Shown here: in pieces, positions 1 through 10,408 of the stretch
Layout of the letters: each line of letters begins with the position of its first letter
Numbering within the stretch: the first letter of the stretch is position 1
NCBI RefSeq assembly: GCF_001605725.1
Contig: NZ_CP011530.1
Location: forward strand, 3,162,001-3,226,000
DNA length: 64,000 nt
Direction of reading: 5' to 3'
Source: Mycobacteroides immunogenum
Lineage (GTDB): Bacteria; Actinomycetota; Actinomycetes; Mycobacteriales; Mycobacteriaceae
The notes under the pieces: model-generated
The model's input: only the letters and a program-made list of their open reading frames with translations
Database searches by the model: none
Told to the model about the DNA's origin: nothing
Position numbers and translations under genes: made by a program

Positions 1-186
1 CACGTCGACCGCTCCGGTTCCGGTGTACAGGCGGTACAGGAATCCGTGTTCGGGTGCGGCGCTATTGGCTTCAACCGCCGTAGATTTGGGTTCCTTGGCG
101 GTGCTTTCCGTGGCTTCCTTGGCGTCGTCCACGACATCCTTGTCGGTGCCGTTGCCGTTGCTCACTGTGCCGTTGCTGGTACTCAT
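1..186 (-). CDS. secF: SecF protein-export membrane protein, N-terminal part (cut by window edge)
   Basis: Only the first 62 codons are present; the gene runs off the left edge. SecF pairs with SecD in the inner membrane and uses the proton gradient to help preprotein release from SecYEG. The visible part is a hydrophilic Ser/Thr/Asn-rich leader followed by [16 protein letters not shown], typical of the segment just before the first membrane helix of mycobacterial SecF. The ATG overlaps the secD stop as ATGA, so the two are translationally coupled. The identification rests on this context plus the short motif. Confidence 0.88.
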   Translation of the reverse strand, partial: MSTSNGTVSNGNGTDKDVVDDAKEATESTAKEPKSTAVEANSAAPEHGFLYRLYTGTGAVDV

Positions 187-1940
187 GCGTGTGCTGCCGC
201 CTTACGTTCGCGGGCAATCTGCTGGACCGCGCCGAGCCCGTTGTACGCGGGCTTGGACAGGGTCGCGGACTTCGAGGACAGGTAAACCAGTGGCCATGTC
301 ACCAGGAAGACCACGACCACGTCGAGGATGGTGGTGAGCCCGAGGGTGAACGCGAAGCCCTTGACCTGCCCGATGGCCAGGATGTAGAGCACCACGGCGG
401 CCAACAGGGTTACCGCGTTACCCGACAGAATCGTCTTACGGGCACGAGCCCAACCGCGCGGTACCGCCGAGCGGTAGGAACGGCCTTCTCGTATCTCGTC
501 TTTGATGCGCTCGAAGAACACCACGAACGAGTCCGCGGTGGTTCCGATACCGATGATCAAACCGGCGATACCCGCGAGATCGAGGGTGTACGAGATGTAT
601 CTACCCAGCAGAACCAGGATCGCGAACACCATCGCACCGGAGGCCACCAGCGAGAGCGCGGTCAGCAGGCCCAGGACGCGGTAGTAGATCAGCGAGTACA
701 GCAGCACAACCGCCAACCCGATGCCACCCGCGATCAAACCCGCCTTGAGCGAAGTCAATCCCAGTGTCGCCGAAACAGTTTCGGCATCGGAAGATTCGAA
801 CGAGAGCGGCAGCGAACCGTACTTGAGTGCGGCGGCCAGCTGCTTGGCCGAGGCGGACGTGAACTGCCCGCTGATCTCAGTCTTGCCGCCCGGGATCGGC
901 TCACGAATCGCCGGCGCGCTGATCACCTTGGAGTCCAGGGTGAACGCCGTCTGGGTGCCCTGCTGCCAATGTGAGGAGGTGTAGTCCGCCCAGACCTTTG
1001 CGCCGGTGGGCTTGAATTCCATGCTCACCACATAGATACCGCGCTGCTGATCCAGACCCGAGCTGGCGTCCTTGATCTCTTCACCGCTGATGATCGACTT
1101 GTCCAGCAGGTATGCGGCCTTTCCGCCTCCACTGTCGTCGCCACAGGTGACCAACGGCAGGTTGGGGTCGTCGTTCCCGGCCAGCGGGTCGTCGGAGTCA
1201 TAGCAACGCGAGGCCTGAACCTGCAGGGCCAGCATCTGAATCCGCGGGTCCTCGCTCTGCCTGATCTGCTTCTCGAAGTCGATCAGCTGCTTGCGTTCCT
1301 CACCGCTACCCGGCTTCGGCGGCAGATCGGCGGGAGGCGCCGGAGCCGTTGTCGCGTTCGGGGTGGCCGGCTGCGTCACCGGGGCAGGCGGCGGTGGCGG
1401 TGGCGTGGTGGTCTGCGCCGGGTACGGCCGCGGCTGCGGTTTCGGAGAGGCAGGCGCGGGCTTACCCGCGGGCTGCGGCGGCGCTCCTTCGCCGGCGGGG
1501 GCCGGTTGGCGCCCCTGCGGGGGTGCCCCGGCGCCCGGCTCCGGGCTTTCCTTGGGCTGAGCGGGTACCGCCTGCACGACGGGCCGGATGTAGAGCTTTG
1601 CGGTCTGGCCGAGGTTGCGGGCCTCGCTGCCGTCATTTCCGGGGACCGTGATGACCAGGTTGTCGCCGTCGATGATGACCTCGGACCCGGACACACCGAG
1701 ACCGTTGACGCGCGCATTGATGATCTGCTGCGCCTGCGTCAATGCTTCCTTGGTCGGCTTGGAACCGTCGGGGGTGCGTGCCGTCAGGGTGACACGGGTG
1801 CCACCCTGCAGATCGATGCCGAGCTTGGGTTTTGGCTGCTTATCGCCGGTCAGAAACACCAGCAGATAGGCGCCAATGAGCAGCACCAGGAAGGCACCGA
1901 GATAGCGCATGGGATGCACAGGGGCCGATGACGAGGCCAC
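183..1940 (-). CDS. secD: SecD protein-export membrane protein
   Basis: 585 aa, GTG start with an AAGGAG box 9 bases upstream. SecD acts with SecF on the periplasmic side to drive late steps of protein export. There is an N-terminal helix (about residues 11-31), then the family signature [10 protein letters not shown] at about 41-50, a large external P1 region, and a C-terminal bundle of five helices from about residue 400 carrying the [17 protein letters not shown] motif. Between about residues 120 and 215 is a long Pro/Ala/Gln-rich linker not present in enterobacterial SecD. First gene of the secD-secF pair; yajC lies just upstream on the same strand. Confidence 0.96.
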   Translation of the reverse strand: MASSSAPVHPMRYLGAFLVLLIGAYLLVFLTGDKQPKPKLGIDLQGGTRVTLTARTPDGSKPTKEALTQAQQIINARVNGLGVSGSEVIIDGDNLVITVPGNDGSEARNLGQTAKLYIRPVVQAVPAQPKESPEPGAGAPPQGRQPAPAGEGAPPQPAGKPAPASPKPQPRPYPAQTTTPPPPPPAPVTQPATPNATTAPAPPADLPPKPGSGEERKQLIDFEKQIRQSEDPRIQMLALQVQASRCYDSDDPLAGNDDPNLPLVTCGDDSGGGKAAYLLDKSIISGEEIKDASSGLDQQRGIYVVSMEFKPTGAKVWADYTSSHWQQGTQTAFTLDSKVISAPAIREPIPGGKTEISGQFTSASAKQLAAALKYGSLPLSFESSDAETVSATLGLTSLKAGLIAGGIGLAVVLLYSLIYYRVLGLLTALSLVASGAMVFAILVLLGRYISYTLDLAGIAGLIIGIGTTADSFVVFFERIKDEIREGRSYRSAVPRGWARARKTILSGNAVTLLAAVVLYILAIGQVKGFAFTLGLTTILDVVVVFLVTWPLVYLSSKSATLSKPAYNGLGAVQQIARERKAAAHA

Positions 1941-2011
1941 GTGTCCGGTCTCCTTGCTTGTCGAGGGCGGGTCGGGGAGCTTTCGGGGGTTTTGAGCAAA
2001 GGCGAAAGCCG

Positions 2012-2350
2012 CTACTCCTTGGTCAGCTCGACCCCGCTGCTCTCGACGTCGCGAACCGTTCCGTCGCCGGCGGCTGCACTGTCTTCAACCTCGTCCACGA
2101 TCTTGTCCCGGACGGCGAGCTTCATCCAGCGGGTCACCACACCCGGCGCGATCTCCAGATCCACCGTGTCGTCGGTGACGGCGGTGATGGTGCCCTGCAG
2201 GCCTGACGTGGTGTGTACCCGGTCGCCGATCGCCAAGGACTCGTGCAGCTCGATGGTGGCGTCGAGAGCCTTGCGCTGCCGCCGGTTCGCAAAGAAGAGG
2301 AATGCGCCCATAACGAGGATGAGCGGCAAGAAGACAATGATCGATTCCAT
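2012..2350 (-). CDS. yajC: YajC, preprotein translocase accessory subunit
   Basis: 112 aa. A single N-terminal membrane helix (about residues 4-20) is followed by the short family motif NRRQRKAL and a soluble domain with [14 protein letters not shown], which matches YajC. YajC associates with SecDF in the membrane; its loss is usually mild. The C-terminal tail is acidic. It lies 71 bases upstream of secD on the same strand, the standard yajC-secD-secF order. No gene is seen between it and ruvB (2351-2494). Confidence 0.93.
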   Translation of the reverse strand: MESIIVFLPLILVMGAFLFFANRRQRKALDATIELHESLAIGDRVHTTSGLQGTITAVTDDTVDLEIAPGVVTRWMKLAVRDKIVDEVEDSAAAGDGTVRDVESSGVELTKE

Positions 2351-2494
2351 GGCGGCTTTCGGGGTTCTTTCCGTTGGGTCTTCACGAGGTCAAGCGCGGT
2401 CAGCGTGAAATGAGCACGCGACAAGTCACCAGTGTGCCATCTGACTCTGTGGAATCGACGCGAACCCCGTGCCCGCAGGGGCGCTGGTGTCGCC

Positions 2495-3574
2495 TCACTC
2501 GAACAGGCCGACCTGGCCCAGCAGCTGCGGCGGCGGGGTCAGGCCCAGATGCGTCCACGCCAAAGGTGTCGCCACCCGTCCGCGTGGCGTGCGGGCCAAC
2601 ATCCCGGCGCGCACCAGGAACGGCTCGCACACCTCTTCCACGGTGGTCGACTCCTCCCCGACTGCCACCGCCAGTGTCGACAGACCCACCGGGCCACCGC
2701 CGAAACTGCGTGTCAGTGCGGTGAGCACCGCCCGGTCCAGACGATCGAGCCCCAGCTCATCGACGTCGTACACCGCCAGGGCTGACTTGGCGACGCCCAC
2801 CGTGATGACGCCGTCCGCGCGCACTTCCGCGTAATCACGGACGCGGCGCAGCAAGCGGTTGGCGATGCGTGGCGTGCCGCGCGAGCGCCGCGCGATCTCG
2901 GTACCGGCGTCTGCTCCCAGTTCAATGCCCAGGATGCCCGCCGAACGGGCCAGCACCAGCTCAAGCTCATCGGGTTCGTAGAAGTCCATGTGGGCGGTGA
3001 ACCCGAACCGGTCGCGCAGCGGCCCGGTCAGCGATCCCGATCGGGTGGTGGCGCCCACCAGCGTGAACGGCGCCACTTCCAGGGGGATGGACGTCGCGCC
3101 GGGGCCCTTACCCACGACGATGTCGACCCGAAAATCCTCCATGGCCAGGTAGAGCATTTCCTCGGCAGGCCGGGCGATGCGGTGAATCTCGTCGATGAAC
3201 AGCACATCGTGTTCCACCAGATTGCTCAACATGGCCGCCAGATCGCCCGCGCGCTCCAGCGCCGGGCCCGACGTCACCCGCAGCGATGAGCCCAACTCGG
3301 CGGCGATGATCATGGCCAGCGAGGTCTTGCCCAATCCGGGCGGCCCCGACAGCAGGATGTGATCCGGCGTGCCGCCGCGATTCTTCGCGCCGGACAACAC
3401 CAGGTCCAACTGTTCGCGTACCCGCGGCTGGCCGATGAACTCACGCAGCGACTTGGGACGCAACCCCGCGTCGACATCGTTTTCGCCGACAGTCAGGGCA
3501 CCGGACATGTGGGCATCGTCGAAGCCGTCATCGTCGGCACCACCAAGATGGTCGGACTCGCGGAAAGGACTCAT
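2495..3574 (-). CDS. ruvB: RuvB, Holliday junction branch-migration ATPase
   Basis: 359 aa. RuvB is the hexameric AAA+ motor that, with RuvA, drives branch migration of Holliday junctions in recombinational repair. Walker A GPPGLGKT is at residues 77-84, Walker B/DEIH at 128-131, with sensor segment GATTRSGSL and a C-terminal winged-helix domain ending in [17 protein letters not shown]. Length is normal. The start codon overlaps the ruvA stop by 4 bases (ATGA). Last gene of the ruvC-ruvA-ruvB run. Confidence 0.97.
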   Translation of the reverse strand: MSPFRESDHLGGADDDGFDDAHMSGALTVGENDVDAGLRPKSLREFIGQPRVREQLDLVLSGAKNRGGTPDHILLSGPPGLGKTSLAMIIAAELGSSLRVTSGPALERAGDLAAMLSNLVEHDVLFIDEIHRIARPAEEMLYLAMEDFRVDIVVGKGPGATSIPLEVAPFTLVGATTRSGSLTGPLRDRFGFTAHMDFYEPDELELVLARSAGILGIELGADAGTEIARRSRGTPRIANRLLRRVRDYAEVRADGVITVGVAKSALAVYDVDELGLDRLDRAVLTALTRSFGGGPVGLSTLAVAVGEESTTVEEVCEPFLVRAGMLARTPRGRVATPLAWTHLGLTPPPQLLGQVGLFE

Positions 3575-4179
3575 CGCGTCTTACCCAGCAGCGCCAGGGC
3601 CGACCGCAACACTCCGGAGACATCGGCGGGCGTCTCCGCCTGGTTTTCTTGGGACAGAACGGTATCGGTGGACTGTTCGGCCTGCTTGGCGGCAAATCCG
3701 AGACCGATCAGCGCCTCGATGACCTGAGTCCGCACCAGCGACGGGCTGCCGCGACCCAGATCGGTGGATCCGCCCGGCGCGGCCGCCACCTTCTCACGCA
3801 ACTCGAGCACCAGACGCTCGGCGCCGCGTTTACCGATGCCCGGCACCCGGGTGAGGGCGGCGACATCGCCGTCGGCCAAGGCCTGGCGCAGACTCGGTGC
3901 GTCGTACACCGCGAGGGTGGCCATTGCGATCTTGGGTCCCACGCCGGAAACCCCGAGCAGCGTCATGAAGAGGTCGCGGGCATCAGTGTCGGTGAAGCCA
4001 TAAAGCGTCATCGAATCTTCGCGCACGATCATCGCCGTGATCAGCCGAATCTGCGTGCCGCGGCGCAGTGTCGAGAGCGTCGCCGGAGTGGCGTTGACGC
4101 GGTATCCCACCCCGGCCGCCTCGATCACCACATGGTCGAGCGCGATCTCGATGACCTCGCCGTTGACCGATGCAATCAC
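3571..4179 (-). CDS. ruvA: RuvA, Holliday junction DNA-binding subunit
   Basis: 202 aa, the usual size. The N-terminal OB-fold begins [20 protein letters not shown]. Helix-hairpin-helix segments follow, including [14 protein letters not shown] and [19 protein letters not shown]. The C-terminal domain III (about 150-202) contacts RuvB and contains [14 protein letters not shown]. RuvA tetramers hold the four-way junction and load RuvB. It is coupled to ruvB by an ATGA overlap and lies 31 bases after ruvC. Confidence 0.97.
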   Translation of the reverse strand: MIASVNGEVIEIALDHVVIEAAGVGYRVNATPATLSTLRRGTQIRLITAMIVREDSMTLYGFTDTDARDLFMTLLGVSGVGPKIAMATLAVYDAPSLRQALADGDVAALTRVPGIGKRGAERLVLELREKVAAAPGGSTDLGRGSPSLVRTQVIEALIGLGFAAKQAEQSTDTVLSQENQAETPADVSGVLRSALALLGKTR

Positions 4180-4210
4180 GCCGCACTCCGTTTCCTACGC
4201 GGACGGGCCG

Positions 4211-4768
4211 TCACCGAACCGCCGCCTTCATCCGGGCCGCGAAGGCCTTCCGTTGTTTCTCGGCCGCGGCTTCCGCCTTGGCCATTCTGGCGAGCATCGG
4301 CGCACGCCAGCAGTGACAGATTGCCAGGGCCAGCGCGTCGGCGGCGTCGGCCGGCTTTGGCGCTGCCTGCAGGTTGAGGATGCGCGTGACCATTGCCGTC
4401 ACCTGGGATTTATCGGCCCGCCCGTTGCCGGTGACGGCCGCCTTGACCTCCGACGGGGTGTGGAAGTACACCTCGATCCCCCGTTTGGCCGCACAGAGCG
4501 CAATCACGCCACCGGCCTGCGCGGTGCCCATCACAGTGGAAACATTCTGCTGCGCGAAGACGCGCTCGATCGCGACCACTTCCGGCCGGTGGGTGTCCAT
4601 CCAATGTTCAACGACCTCACTGATCGCCAAGAGTCGTTGCGGCAGAGGCTGATTGGCGGGGGTACGCACGACATCGACGTCCAGGGCCACCACCTTGCGA
4701 CCCGAGGACGCCTCGACCATGGACAGACCGCACCGGGTAAGCCCCGGGTCGACTCCCATCACGCGCAC
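4211..4768 (-). CDS. ruvC: RuvC, Holliday junction resolvase
   Basis: 185 aa, GTG start. RuvC nicks the junction symmetrically once RuvAB has moved it. The four acidic active-site residues of the RNase H-like fold can be placed: D7 in GVDPGL, E68 in VVAIERVF, and D141 and D144 in [12 protein letters not shown]. The C-terminal tail is Ala/Lys/Arg rich. Divergent from the tetR gene at 4889; the 120-base gap carries a palindrome that is probably the TetR site rather than a ruv signal. Confidence 0.96.
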   Translation of the reverse strand: MRVMGVDPGLTRCGLSMVEASSGRKVVALDVDVVRTPANQPLPQRLLAISEVVEHWMDTHRPEVVAIERVFAQQNVSTVMGTAQAGGVIALCAAKRGIEVYFHTPSEVKAAVTGNGRADKSQVTAMVTRILNLQAAPKPADAADALALAICHCWRAPMLARMAKAEAAAEKQRKAFAARMKAAVR

Positions 4769-4788
4769 GCGTCAGCCCTCTCGCTGTA

Positions 4789-4800
4789 GAACAGTTGTTC
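4789..4800. promoter_or_regulatory. Palindromic candidate TetR operator (GAACAGTTGTTC)
   Basis: Perfect inverted repeat with arms GAACA/TGTTC around GT, lying 88 bases before the tetR start. The core AACAGTTGTT occurs again, inside a longer palindrome, upstream of the neighbouring membrane protein gene at 5951-5966. Sharing a core between the regulator's own promoter and an adjacent gene is what an autoregulating TetR would show. The link is inferred. Confidence 0.55.
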
Positions 4801-4888
4801 GATCAGCATATCGAGGAGATTCCGCTATTGGACGAACAACACGCGAGGGCGCTGCAAATGTCAACGCTCGTTGGCCTAAGCTCAGCGC

Positions 4889-5461
4889 ATGCCCCCCGAA
4901 CCTCGGCGATCGGATGCCACCCGCGCAGCCATCCTTGAGGCTGCTCAGGAGCATTTCGCCAGTGTCGGCTACGAGAAGGCAACCATACGGGCCATCGCCG
5001 CCACCGCGGGCATCGACCCCTCCCTGGTCATGCGCTACTACGGCAACAAGGGCAAGCTGTTCATGTCAGCGGCCGACTTCGACATTCACCTGCCTGAGGA
5101 CCTGGCCGACATGCCACGCTCCGAACTCGGGGCGATGCTCGTCAAGCATTTCCTCGAGAGATGGGAACAGGACGACACCATGGTCGCGCTCATGCGCGCC
5201 ACCGTGTCGCAGGAATCGGCACGCGCACGCATGGCCGATCTGTTCACCAGCCAGATGGTGCCGGAAATCGAGGCATTGACCACCGACCGCGCCCTGGAGC
5301 GCGCCACACTCATCAGCACGCAGATGATCGGTTTGGCCATGTGCCGGTACGTAATACGACTCGGCGACGTGCCGAATATGACGCACGAACAAATCATCGA
5401 GCTGGTCGCCCCGACCATCCAGTACTACCTGGACTGCCCGTGGGACTGCGGAGCGTGTTAG
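4889..5461 (+). CDS. TetR-family transcriptional regulator
   Basis: 190 aa. The N-terminal helix-turn-helix reads RAAILEAAQEHFASVGYEKA then IRAIAATAGIDPSLVMRYYG, standard for TetR repressors (about residues 10-55). The rest is the variable ligand domain, ending in a Cys-containing tail (CPWDCGAC). It is divergent from ruvC and convergent with the small membrane protein gene, overlapping it by 4 bases at the stops. Palindromes with a shared AACAGTTGTT core sit upstream of this gene and of the membrane protein gene, suggesting self-control and control of the neighbour. The ligand is unknown. Confidence 0.9.
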   Translation: MPPEPRRSDATRAAILEAAQEHFASVGYEKATIRAIAATAGIDPSLVMRYYGNKGKLFMSAADFDIHLPEDLADMPRSELGAMLVKHFLERWEQDDTMVALMRATVSQESARARMADLFTSQMVPEIEALTTDRALERATLISTQMIGLAMCRYVIRLGDVPNMTHEQIIELVAPTIQYYLDCPWDCGAC

Positions 5462-5892
5462 TTCGCTCCCTCAGCGTTGCGAACCTTCAACGTCCCACGC
5501 TCGTCGACCAGCGAGAAGTAGATGGCGCTCATGACCACGAAGACAGCGGTCCAGATCAGCAGCGCCACTGAGTTCACCGCGAACGCCTCACCCAGCAGTA
5601 CCGCGACGACACCGGTGACCAGCGGGCTACGCACGTGACGGCTGCCAGGCTGATCGAACAGTGCGACGGTGCGGGTGACCAGGAACAAGCCCGCCGCGAT
5701 CAGCAGGGTTCCAATCACCGTCGCGGTCATCGACATCTGATCCGACATCCACGAGGGCACCTCGGCACCTGTTCCGTACAGGATGACGAGCGGAACTACG
5801 ACCGCCACCGCGAAGGGCACCGCGAGTACGGAGCGCGTGGTGTGCCACCGGGTAACCGACTCGGACGCCGGGGCGACTGTTTGTGTGGCCAT
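5458..5892 (-). CDS. Small integral membrane protein, possible isoprenylcysteine carboxylmethyltransferase-like
   Basis: 144 aa with about four hydrophobic segments (roughly 22-42, 53-75, 90-106 and 108-128). The last part, HVRSPLVTGVVAVLLGEA followed later by YFSLVDERGTL, resembles the C-terminal region of ICMT/PEMT-type methyltransferases, where an Arg-x-Pro and a final Glu-Glu/Glu-Arg element help bind S-adenosylmethionine. The match is weak: the classical HP motif is replaced by RSP. Expression is probably controlled by the adjacent TetR through the tandem palindromes at 5951-5980. Confidence 0.55.
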   Translation of the reverse strand: MATQTVAPASESVTRWHTTRSVLAVPFAVAVVVPLVILYGTGAEVPSWMSDQMSMTATVIGTLLIAAGLFLVTRTVALFDQPGSRHVRSPLVTGVVAVLLGEAFAVNSVALLIWTAVFVVMSAIYFSLVDERGTLKVRNAEGAN

Positions 5893-5950
5893 GACGGGCC
5901 TCCCCTCACTTCTTTGGATGTCTTAGATGTACGCCTACCTGACATAGGCT

Positions 5951-5980
5951 GTCAACAGTTGTTGACCAACAGTCGTTGAC
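5951..5980. promoter_or_regulatory. Tandem palindromic operator boxes upstream of the membrane protein gene
   Basis: First box GTCAACAGTTGTTGAC (5951-5966) is a perfect inverted repeat with 7-base arms. A second, imperfect box, ACCAACAGTCGTTGAC (5965-5980), follows with three mismatches. Both lie between the minus-strand membrane protein (start 5892) and the plus-strand PAP2 gene (start about 6045). The core AACAGTTGTT is shared with 4789-4800 in front of tetR. Likely binding sites of the 4889-5461 TetR. Confidence 0.6.
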
Positions 5981-6044
5981 GTCACAATAAACGCCGACCA
6001 GTGACGTTTGATTCCCGGCAGCCGGCACGATTCAGGGCCGGGGT

Positions 6045-6683
6045 GTGTGGCCGATTACTGTCGACGGCGTGTCTGCCGGAAAACTGCCCAGCGAGAAATT
6101 GATTCAGTGGTGGCCGCCCCTCGGCGTGGTCACGATGCTGGTGCTCGGATTCTCCGTGGGTAAGGGCACCACACCTCTTGACACCTGGTTTTTCGAGGCG
6201 ACCCAGGTTGTGTTCGGGGTCCAGCCACGCTGGCTGCTGTTCTTCACCGACTGGGAGTTTCTTGTGCCGGTGCTGGTGGTGTGCGTCGGATTCGAGCTGT
6301 ACCGGCGGCGCTGGCGGGTAGCAGCCGTCGTGCTTGCCTGCCCGTTTGTCGCGAATTGGACCACTCAGGCGACCAAGATGCTGGTCGGCCGCGAGAAGGG
6401 CGGCGGTTACCTCGCCTACCCCAGCGGCCACACCACCTTGGTGGTGGCGGTCATGGGCATGCTGGTACTGGTCGCCGGCGGAGCCCTATGGGCATACATC
6501 ATCGCCGTGATTGTCAGCACGTTCGGGCTGCTGGGGCAGGTCGCCTGCGGCTACCACTACTTCACCGACACCGTCGGTGCCGTACTCGTCACCACCGCGG
6601 TGGTGACGTTGGCGATATGGGCCGCTGGTCAGTCTTCGTCGAGCGCGGCCAGCACCTCGTCGGACAAGTCCACGTTGGTGTAG
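6045..6683 (+). CDS. PAP2-family membrane phosphatase
   Basis: 212 aa, GTG start. Type 2 phosphatidic acid phosphatases remove phosphate from lipid or isoprenoid phosphates at the membrane. The three-part catalytic signature is present: K..VGR in [12 protein letters not shown], then AYPSGHTT, then [11 protein letters not shown], with the nucleophilic His in the third motif. Five to six hydrophobic helices surround it. The last 18 codons, a Ser-rich tail, overlap the convergent yebC gene by 55 bases. It may share the TetR-controlled intergenic region at its 5' side. Substrate not assignable. Confidence 0.85.
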   Translation: MWPITVDGVSAGKLPSEKLIQWWPPLGVVTMLVLGFSVGKGTTPLDTWFFEATQVVFGVQPRWLLFFTDWEFLVPVLVVCVGFELYRRRWRVAAVVLACPFVANWTTQATKMLVGREKGGGYLAYPSGHTTLVVAVMGMLVLVAGGALWAYIIAVIVSTFGLLGQVACGYHYFTDTVGAVLVTTAVVTLAIWAAGQSSSSAASTSSDKSTLV

Positions 6684-7384
6684 ACGTTCTGGACGTCGTC
6701 GCTGTCTTCCAGCGCGTCGACCAGCTTGAACACCTTGCGGGCGGTCTCGACGTCGACGGGCACGCTCATCGACGGCTGGAAACTGGCTTCCGCCGATTCG
6801 TAGTCGATTCCGGCTTCCTGCAGCGCCTGACGGACGGCGACCAGGTCGGTGGGCTCAGAGATGACCTCGAAAGTCTCGCCCAGGTCGTTGACCTCCTCGG
6901 CGCCAGCCTCCAGCACTGCCGTCAGCACGTCGTCCTCGGCCAGGCCGTTCTTCTCCAGCGTCACCACGCCCTTGCGGGAGAACAGGTACGACACCGAACC
7001 CGGATCGGCCATGCTGCCACCGTTGCGCGTCATCGCCACCCGCACCTCACCGGCGGCGCGGTTACGGTTGTCACTCAGGCACTCGATGAGCACCGCGACG
7101 CCGTTGGGGCCGTAACCCTCGTACATGATGGTCTGCCAGTCGGCGCCACCGGCTTCTTCGCCGGCTCCACGCTTACGGGCCCGCTCGATGTTGTCGTTGG
7201 GCACCGAGGTCTTCTTGGCCTTCTGAATGGCGTCGTAGAGCGTCGGGTTGCCGGCCGGATCTCCGCCGCCCGTACGTGCGGCGACCTCGATGTTCTTGAT
7301 CAGCTTGGCGAACTCTTTGCCACGGCGCGCGTCTTTGACGGCCTTCTGATGCTTGGTGGTGGCCCACTTGGAATGGCCGCTCAT
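6629..7384 (-). CDS. YebC/PmpR-family protein
   Basis: 251 aa. Start placed at the ATG giving [15 protein letters not shown], the invariant N-terminus of the family. The fold is recognised by [21 protein letters not shown] and later [19 protein letters not shown]. Family members are variously described as transcription regulators or as factors helping ribosomes at difficult (for example polyproline) stretches. It sits between the ruv genes and pdxT-pdxS, as in other mycobacteria. Its 3' end overlaps the PAP2 gene by 55 bases tail to tail. Confidence 0.95.
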   Translation of the reverse strand: MSGHSKWATTKHQKAVKDARRGKEFAKLIKNIEVAARTGGGDPAGNPTLYDAIQKAKKTSVPNDNIERARKRGAGEEAGGADWQTIMYEGYGPNGVAVLIECLSDNRNRAAGEVRVAMTRNGGSMADPGSVSYLFSRKGVVTLEKNGLAEDDVLTAVLEAGAEEVNDLGETFEVISEPTDLVAVRQALQEAGIDYESAEASFQPSMSVPVDVETARKVFKLVDALEDSDDVQNVYTNVDLSDEVLAALDED

Positions 7385-7463
7385 GTACCCCTGTACTACT
7401 TTCTCTAGGTTCTGTCGCACTTCTGCGCTGCCCGAGTGTACTCGCGCACCTAGGCTGAACCAC

Positions 7464-7991
7464 ATGACTGTCCTGGTGAAGGACCCCATTGTCGACGCGG
7501 TACTGGACAGATACGCGGCAACGATCGGCGACAGCCTCACCGATTACCGCAATCATCTGTACCGCGCGATGAACTACCAGCTGAGGCTTCTCGGCATGAC
7601 CACGCCTCCGCCCGAGATCGCGCTGGCGTGGGCGACCCATGACATCGGCATTTGGACGGCCGGTAGCTGGGATTATCTGGAGCCGTCGGTGGCACTGGCC
7701 GAGCAGCTGGCGCCCGAGTTCGGGATCACCGATGTCGATCGCGTGAAGGCGATGGTGGCCGACCACCACAAGCTGAGGTCGGCCGACGATCTGTGGGTCG
7801 AGATGTTCCGGCTGGGCGACCGGGTCGACGCGTTCCACGGTCTGTATGCCTGGACCGGACTGGAACGTTCAGATGTGCGCGAGGTGGTGGAGGCACTGCC
7901 CTACGGCGGTTTTCACGCATTCTTATTGCGTACGGCCGGAAAGTGGACGCTGCGGCACCCACTGCGCCCCATGCCCATGCTGCGCTGGTGA
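7464..7991 (+). CDS. HD-domain protein
   Basis: 175 aa. Start chosen at the ATG giving [17 protein letters not shown]. The HD metal-binding core can be read as the paired [10 protein letters not shown] and WATHDIGIW (H-D dyad), with a further DHHKL. This fits the HD phosphohydrolase superfamily, which acts on phosphate esters of nucleotides or other small molecules. It is divergent from yebC (79-base gap). The substrate cannot be inferred. Confidence 0.75.
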   Translation: MTVLVKDPIVDAVLDRYAATIGDSLTDYRNHLYRAMNYQLRLLGMTTPPPEIALAWATHDIGIWTAGSWDYLEPSVALAEQLAPEFGITDVDRVKAMVADHHKLRSADDLWVEMFRLGDRVDAFHGLYAWTGLERSDVREVVEALPYGGFHAFLLRTAGKWTLRHPLRPMPMLRW

Positions 7992-8055
7992 TTCCCGGCG
8001 CATACCGCACGCGAGTAGATCGAACGAAAGAGCCTCGCCTGGTATGCGTTCAGGA

Positions 8056-8637
8056 TCAGGAGGCGCGCACCATGTCGACGAACAGCTCATGCACCCGGCG
8101 GTCACCGGTCACCTCGGGATGAAAAGCCGTCGCCAGCGCGCTCCCCTGCCGAACCGCGACCGGGTGCCCCTGGGCACTGGCCAACACCTCGACATCGGCG
8201 CCGACCCGCTCCACCCAGGGCGCCCGGATGAATACCGCATGCATCGCACCGTGCAGCCCGGTGAAATCAAGGTCACCCTCGAACGAATCGACCTGACGCC
8301 CGAATGCGTTGCGCCGCACCGTCATGTCGATGGCACAGAGAGCCACCGCGTCGGGGCGGGTATCCAGGATCTCGCTGGCCAGCAGAATCATCCCGGCACA
8401 CGAGCCATAAACGGGCAGCCCTCCGCGCAGGCGTTCGGTGAGCGGATCCAACAGCTCGAAAACACGCAGCAGATTGCTCATCGTGGTCGACTCCCCGCCG
8501 GGGATGACCAGTCCGTCCACCTTCCCCAACTCCTCGGGACGGCGTACGCCGAGTGCCTCGGCACCCGAATCTTTCAGGGCGGCAATATGTTCCCTGACAT
8601 CGCCCTGCAATGCCAGCACACCCACGAGGGGGCTCAC
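8056..8637 (-). CDS. pdxT: PdxT, glutaminase subunit of pyridoxal 5'-phosphate synthase
   Basis: 193 aa, GTG start ([17 protein letters not shown]), overlapping the thioesterase stop as GTGA. PdxT hydrolyses glutamine and channels ammonia to PdxS for PLP synthesis. The class I amidotransferase elements are visible: [10 protein letters not shown], the nucleophile region [11 protein letters not shown], and the catalytic pair in FHPEVTGD. Longer in-frame extensions upstream run into the thioesterase gene and are not used. PdxS is encoded two genes upstream in the same operon. Confidence 0.95.
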   Translation of the reverse strand: MSPLVGVLALQGDVREHIAALKDSGAEALGVRRPEELGKVDGLVIPGGESTTMSNLLRVFELLDPLTERLRGGLPVYGSCAGMILLASEILDTRPDAVALCAIDMTVRRNAFGRQVDSFEGDLDFTGLHGAMHAVFIRAPWVERVGADVEVLASAQGHPVAVRQGSALATAFHPEVTGDRRVHELFVDMVRAS

Positions 8638-9485
8638 GCCATGTTCCCTCGGGCGACAGACGCCTGCTCGGGGTTGCGCTCGATGCGGGTGAGCCCCTCC
8701 TGCACCACCGCCGCCACCATGGTTCCGTCGCGGTTGAAGATGCGGCCTTGTGTCAGCGCCCGGCCAAACCCGGCCGACGGCGATGTCTCGTCGTACAGCA
8801 TCCATTCGTCGGCACGGAACGGCCGCAGAAACCACAGCGCGTGATCCAGCGAAGCCGTCTGCAGCACCGTATCCCGGTGCGGCACCTTCGAAGAGCTCAG
8901 CAGCGTCAGGTCGCTCATGTACGCCAACGCGCAGATGTGTAGCACCGGATCGTCGGGCAGGTGCTTGCGGCAGCGGAACCACACGCGCTGCTGCGCGGCC
9001 AGCCGCGGATTCCGGTCCATCAGCTCATCGGGCACGATCCGGATATCCCACTCGGCGAACTGCCGGAACAGATCACGGTTGAACGAATCCTGCTCCTGCG
9101 CGTCGGGCAGATCTTCAGGATCGGGCACCGGCGGCATCAGGTCCTGATGCTCGATGCCGGTGTCCAGCGTCTGGAACGAGGCCGACATGCTGAAGATGGC
9201 CTGCCCATCCTGAATCGCGGTGACCCGGCGGGTCACGAAGGATCGGCCGTCACGCACCCTGTCGACAAGAAACACGGTGGGCTCGTTGGGATTTCCGGGC
9301 CTCAGGAAGTACCCGTGCAATGAGTGCACCAGATACTCCGGTTCCACCGTGCGGACCGCGGAGACCAGCGACTGCCCGGCGACCTGCCCGCCGAAGGTAC
9401 GACGAAGATTGCTGGGGGTCACATTGCCCCGGAAGATGTCCTTCTCTAGCTGCTCGAGAGTAAGGATCTCCTCGATATCGGCCAT
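8634..9485 (-). CDS. tesB: Acyl-CoA thioesterase II (TesB-like)
   Basis: 283 aa, the normal length for a double-hotdog TesB. It hydrolyses acyl-CoA to free acid and CoA in the cytoplasm. Typical segments are [32 protein letters not shown] and, in the second half, [17 protein letters not shown] and [12 protein letters not shown]. It lies between pdxS and pdxT and is coupled to pdxT (GTGA overlap). The same order occurs in Mycobacterium tuberculosis, so the arrangement is conserved, although the biochemical link to PLP synthesis is unclear. Confidence 0.93.
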   Translation of the reverse strand: MADIEEILTLEQLEKDIFRGNVTPSNLRRTFGGQVAGQSLVSAVRTVEPEYLVHSLHGYFLRPGNPNEPTVFLVDRVRDGRSFVTRRVTAIQDGQAIFSMSASFQTLDTGIEHQDLMPPVPDPEDLPDAQEQDSFNRDLFRQFAEWDIRIVPDELMDRNPRLAAQQRVWFRCRKHLPDDPVLHICALAYMSDLTLLSSSKVPHRDTVLQTASLDHALWFLRPFRADEWMLYDETSPSAGFGRALTQGRIFNRDGTMVAAVVQEGLTRIERNPEQASVARGNMA

Positions 9486-9493
9486 GCCTAGTT

Positions 9494-10408
9494 CTACCAG
9501 CCGCGCTCGGCGAGCCGATGCGGCTGCGCGATGTCCTCCACATTGATACCGACCATCGCCTCACCCAGGCCGCGCGACACCTTGGCAAGCACGTCCGGAT
9601 CGTCGTAGAAGGTGGTGGCCTTCACGATTGCCGCGGCGCGCTGCTCGGGGTTACCGGACTTGAAGATGCCCGAGCCCACGAAAACGCCTTCGGCACCCAA
9701 CTGCATCATCATCGCCGCGTCGGCCGGGGTGGCGATGCCACCGGCGGTGAACAGCGTCACCGGCAGCTTGCCGGCGCGGGCCACCTCGACCACCAGCTCG
9801 TACGGCGCTTGCAGTTCCTTTGCCGCGACGTACAATTCGTCCTCGGCAAGCGAGGTGAGCCGACGGATCTCGCCACCGATCTTGCGCATGTGAGTCGTCG
9901 CGTTGGACACATCACCGGTACCGGCTTCACCCTTGGAGCGGATCATCGCCGCGCCCTCGGTGATGCGGCGCAGCGCCTCGCCCAGGTTGGTGGCACCACA
10001 CACGAACGGCACGGTGAACTTCCACTTGTCGATGTGGTTGGTGTAGTCGGCGGGTGTCAGCACCTCAGACTCATCGATGTAATCCACACCGAGGCTCTGC
10101 AGGATTTGCGCCTCGACGAAATGCCCGATGCGGGCCTTCGCCATCACCGGAATGCTGACCGCGCTGATGATGCCGTCGATCATGTCCGGATCGCTCATGC
10201 GGGACACGCCGCCCTGAGCGCGGATATCGGCGGGCACTCGCTCCAGCGCCATGACAGCCACGGCGCCGGCATCTTCGGCGATCTTCGCTTGCTCGGGGGT
10301 AACAACGTCCATGATCACGCCGCCCTTGAGCATCTCGGCCATACCGCGCTTCACGCGAGCGGTACCGGTGCCGGTCTCGGGGGACGTTCCATTGGTCGTG
10401 CTAGTCAA
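9494..10408 (-). CDS. pdxS: PdxS, pyridoxal 5'-phosphate synthase subunit
   Basis: 304 aa. PdxS builds PLP from ribose 5-phosphate, glyceraldehyde 3-phosphate and ammonia supplied by PdxT. The first conserved block is [20 protein letters not shown]; Schiff-base lysine regions are in [14 protein letters not shown] and [27 protein letters not shown] follows. Start set at a TTG ([11 protein letters not shown]) because an AGGAG box lies 7 bases upstream at 10416-10420; the internal ATG at the conserved block would remove needed residues. Confidence 0.95.
   Translation of the reverse strand: MTSTTNGTSPETGTGTARVKRGMAEMLKGGVIMDVVTPEQAKIAEDAGAVAVMALERVPADIRAQGGVSRMSDPDMIDGIISAVSIPVMAKARIGHFVEAQILQSLGVDYIDESEVLTPADYTNHIDKWKFTVPFVCGATNLGEALRRITEGAAMIRSKGEAGTGDVSNATTHMRKIGGEIRRLTSLAEDELYVAAKELQAPYELVVEVARAGKLPVTLFTAGGIATPADAAMMMQLGAEGVFVGSGIFKSGNPEQRAAAIVKATTFYDDPDVLAKVSRGLGEAMVGINVEDIAQPHRLAERGW

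Noticed and set aside
189..974. Long antisense reading frames opposite secD and many other genes
   Set aside because: They lie opposite confirmed genes, have no domain-like sequence and are expected by chance in GC-rich DNA with few stops.
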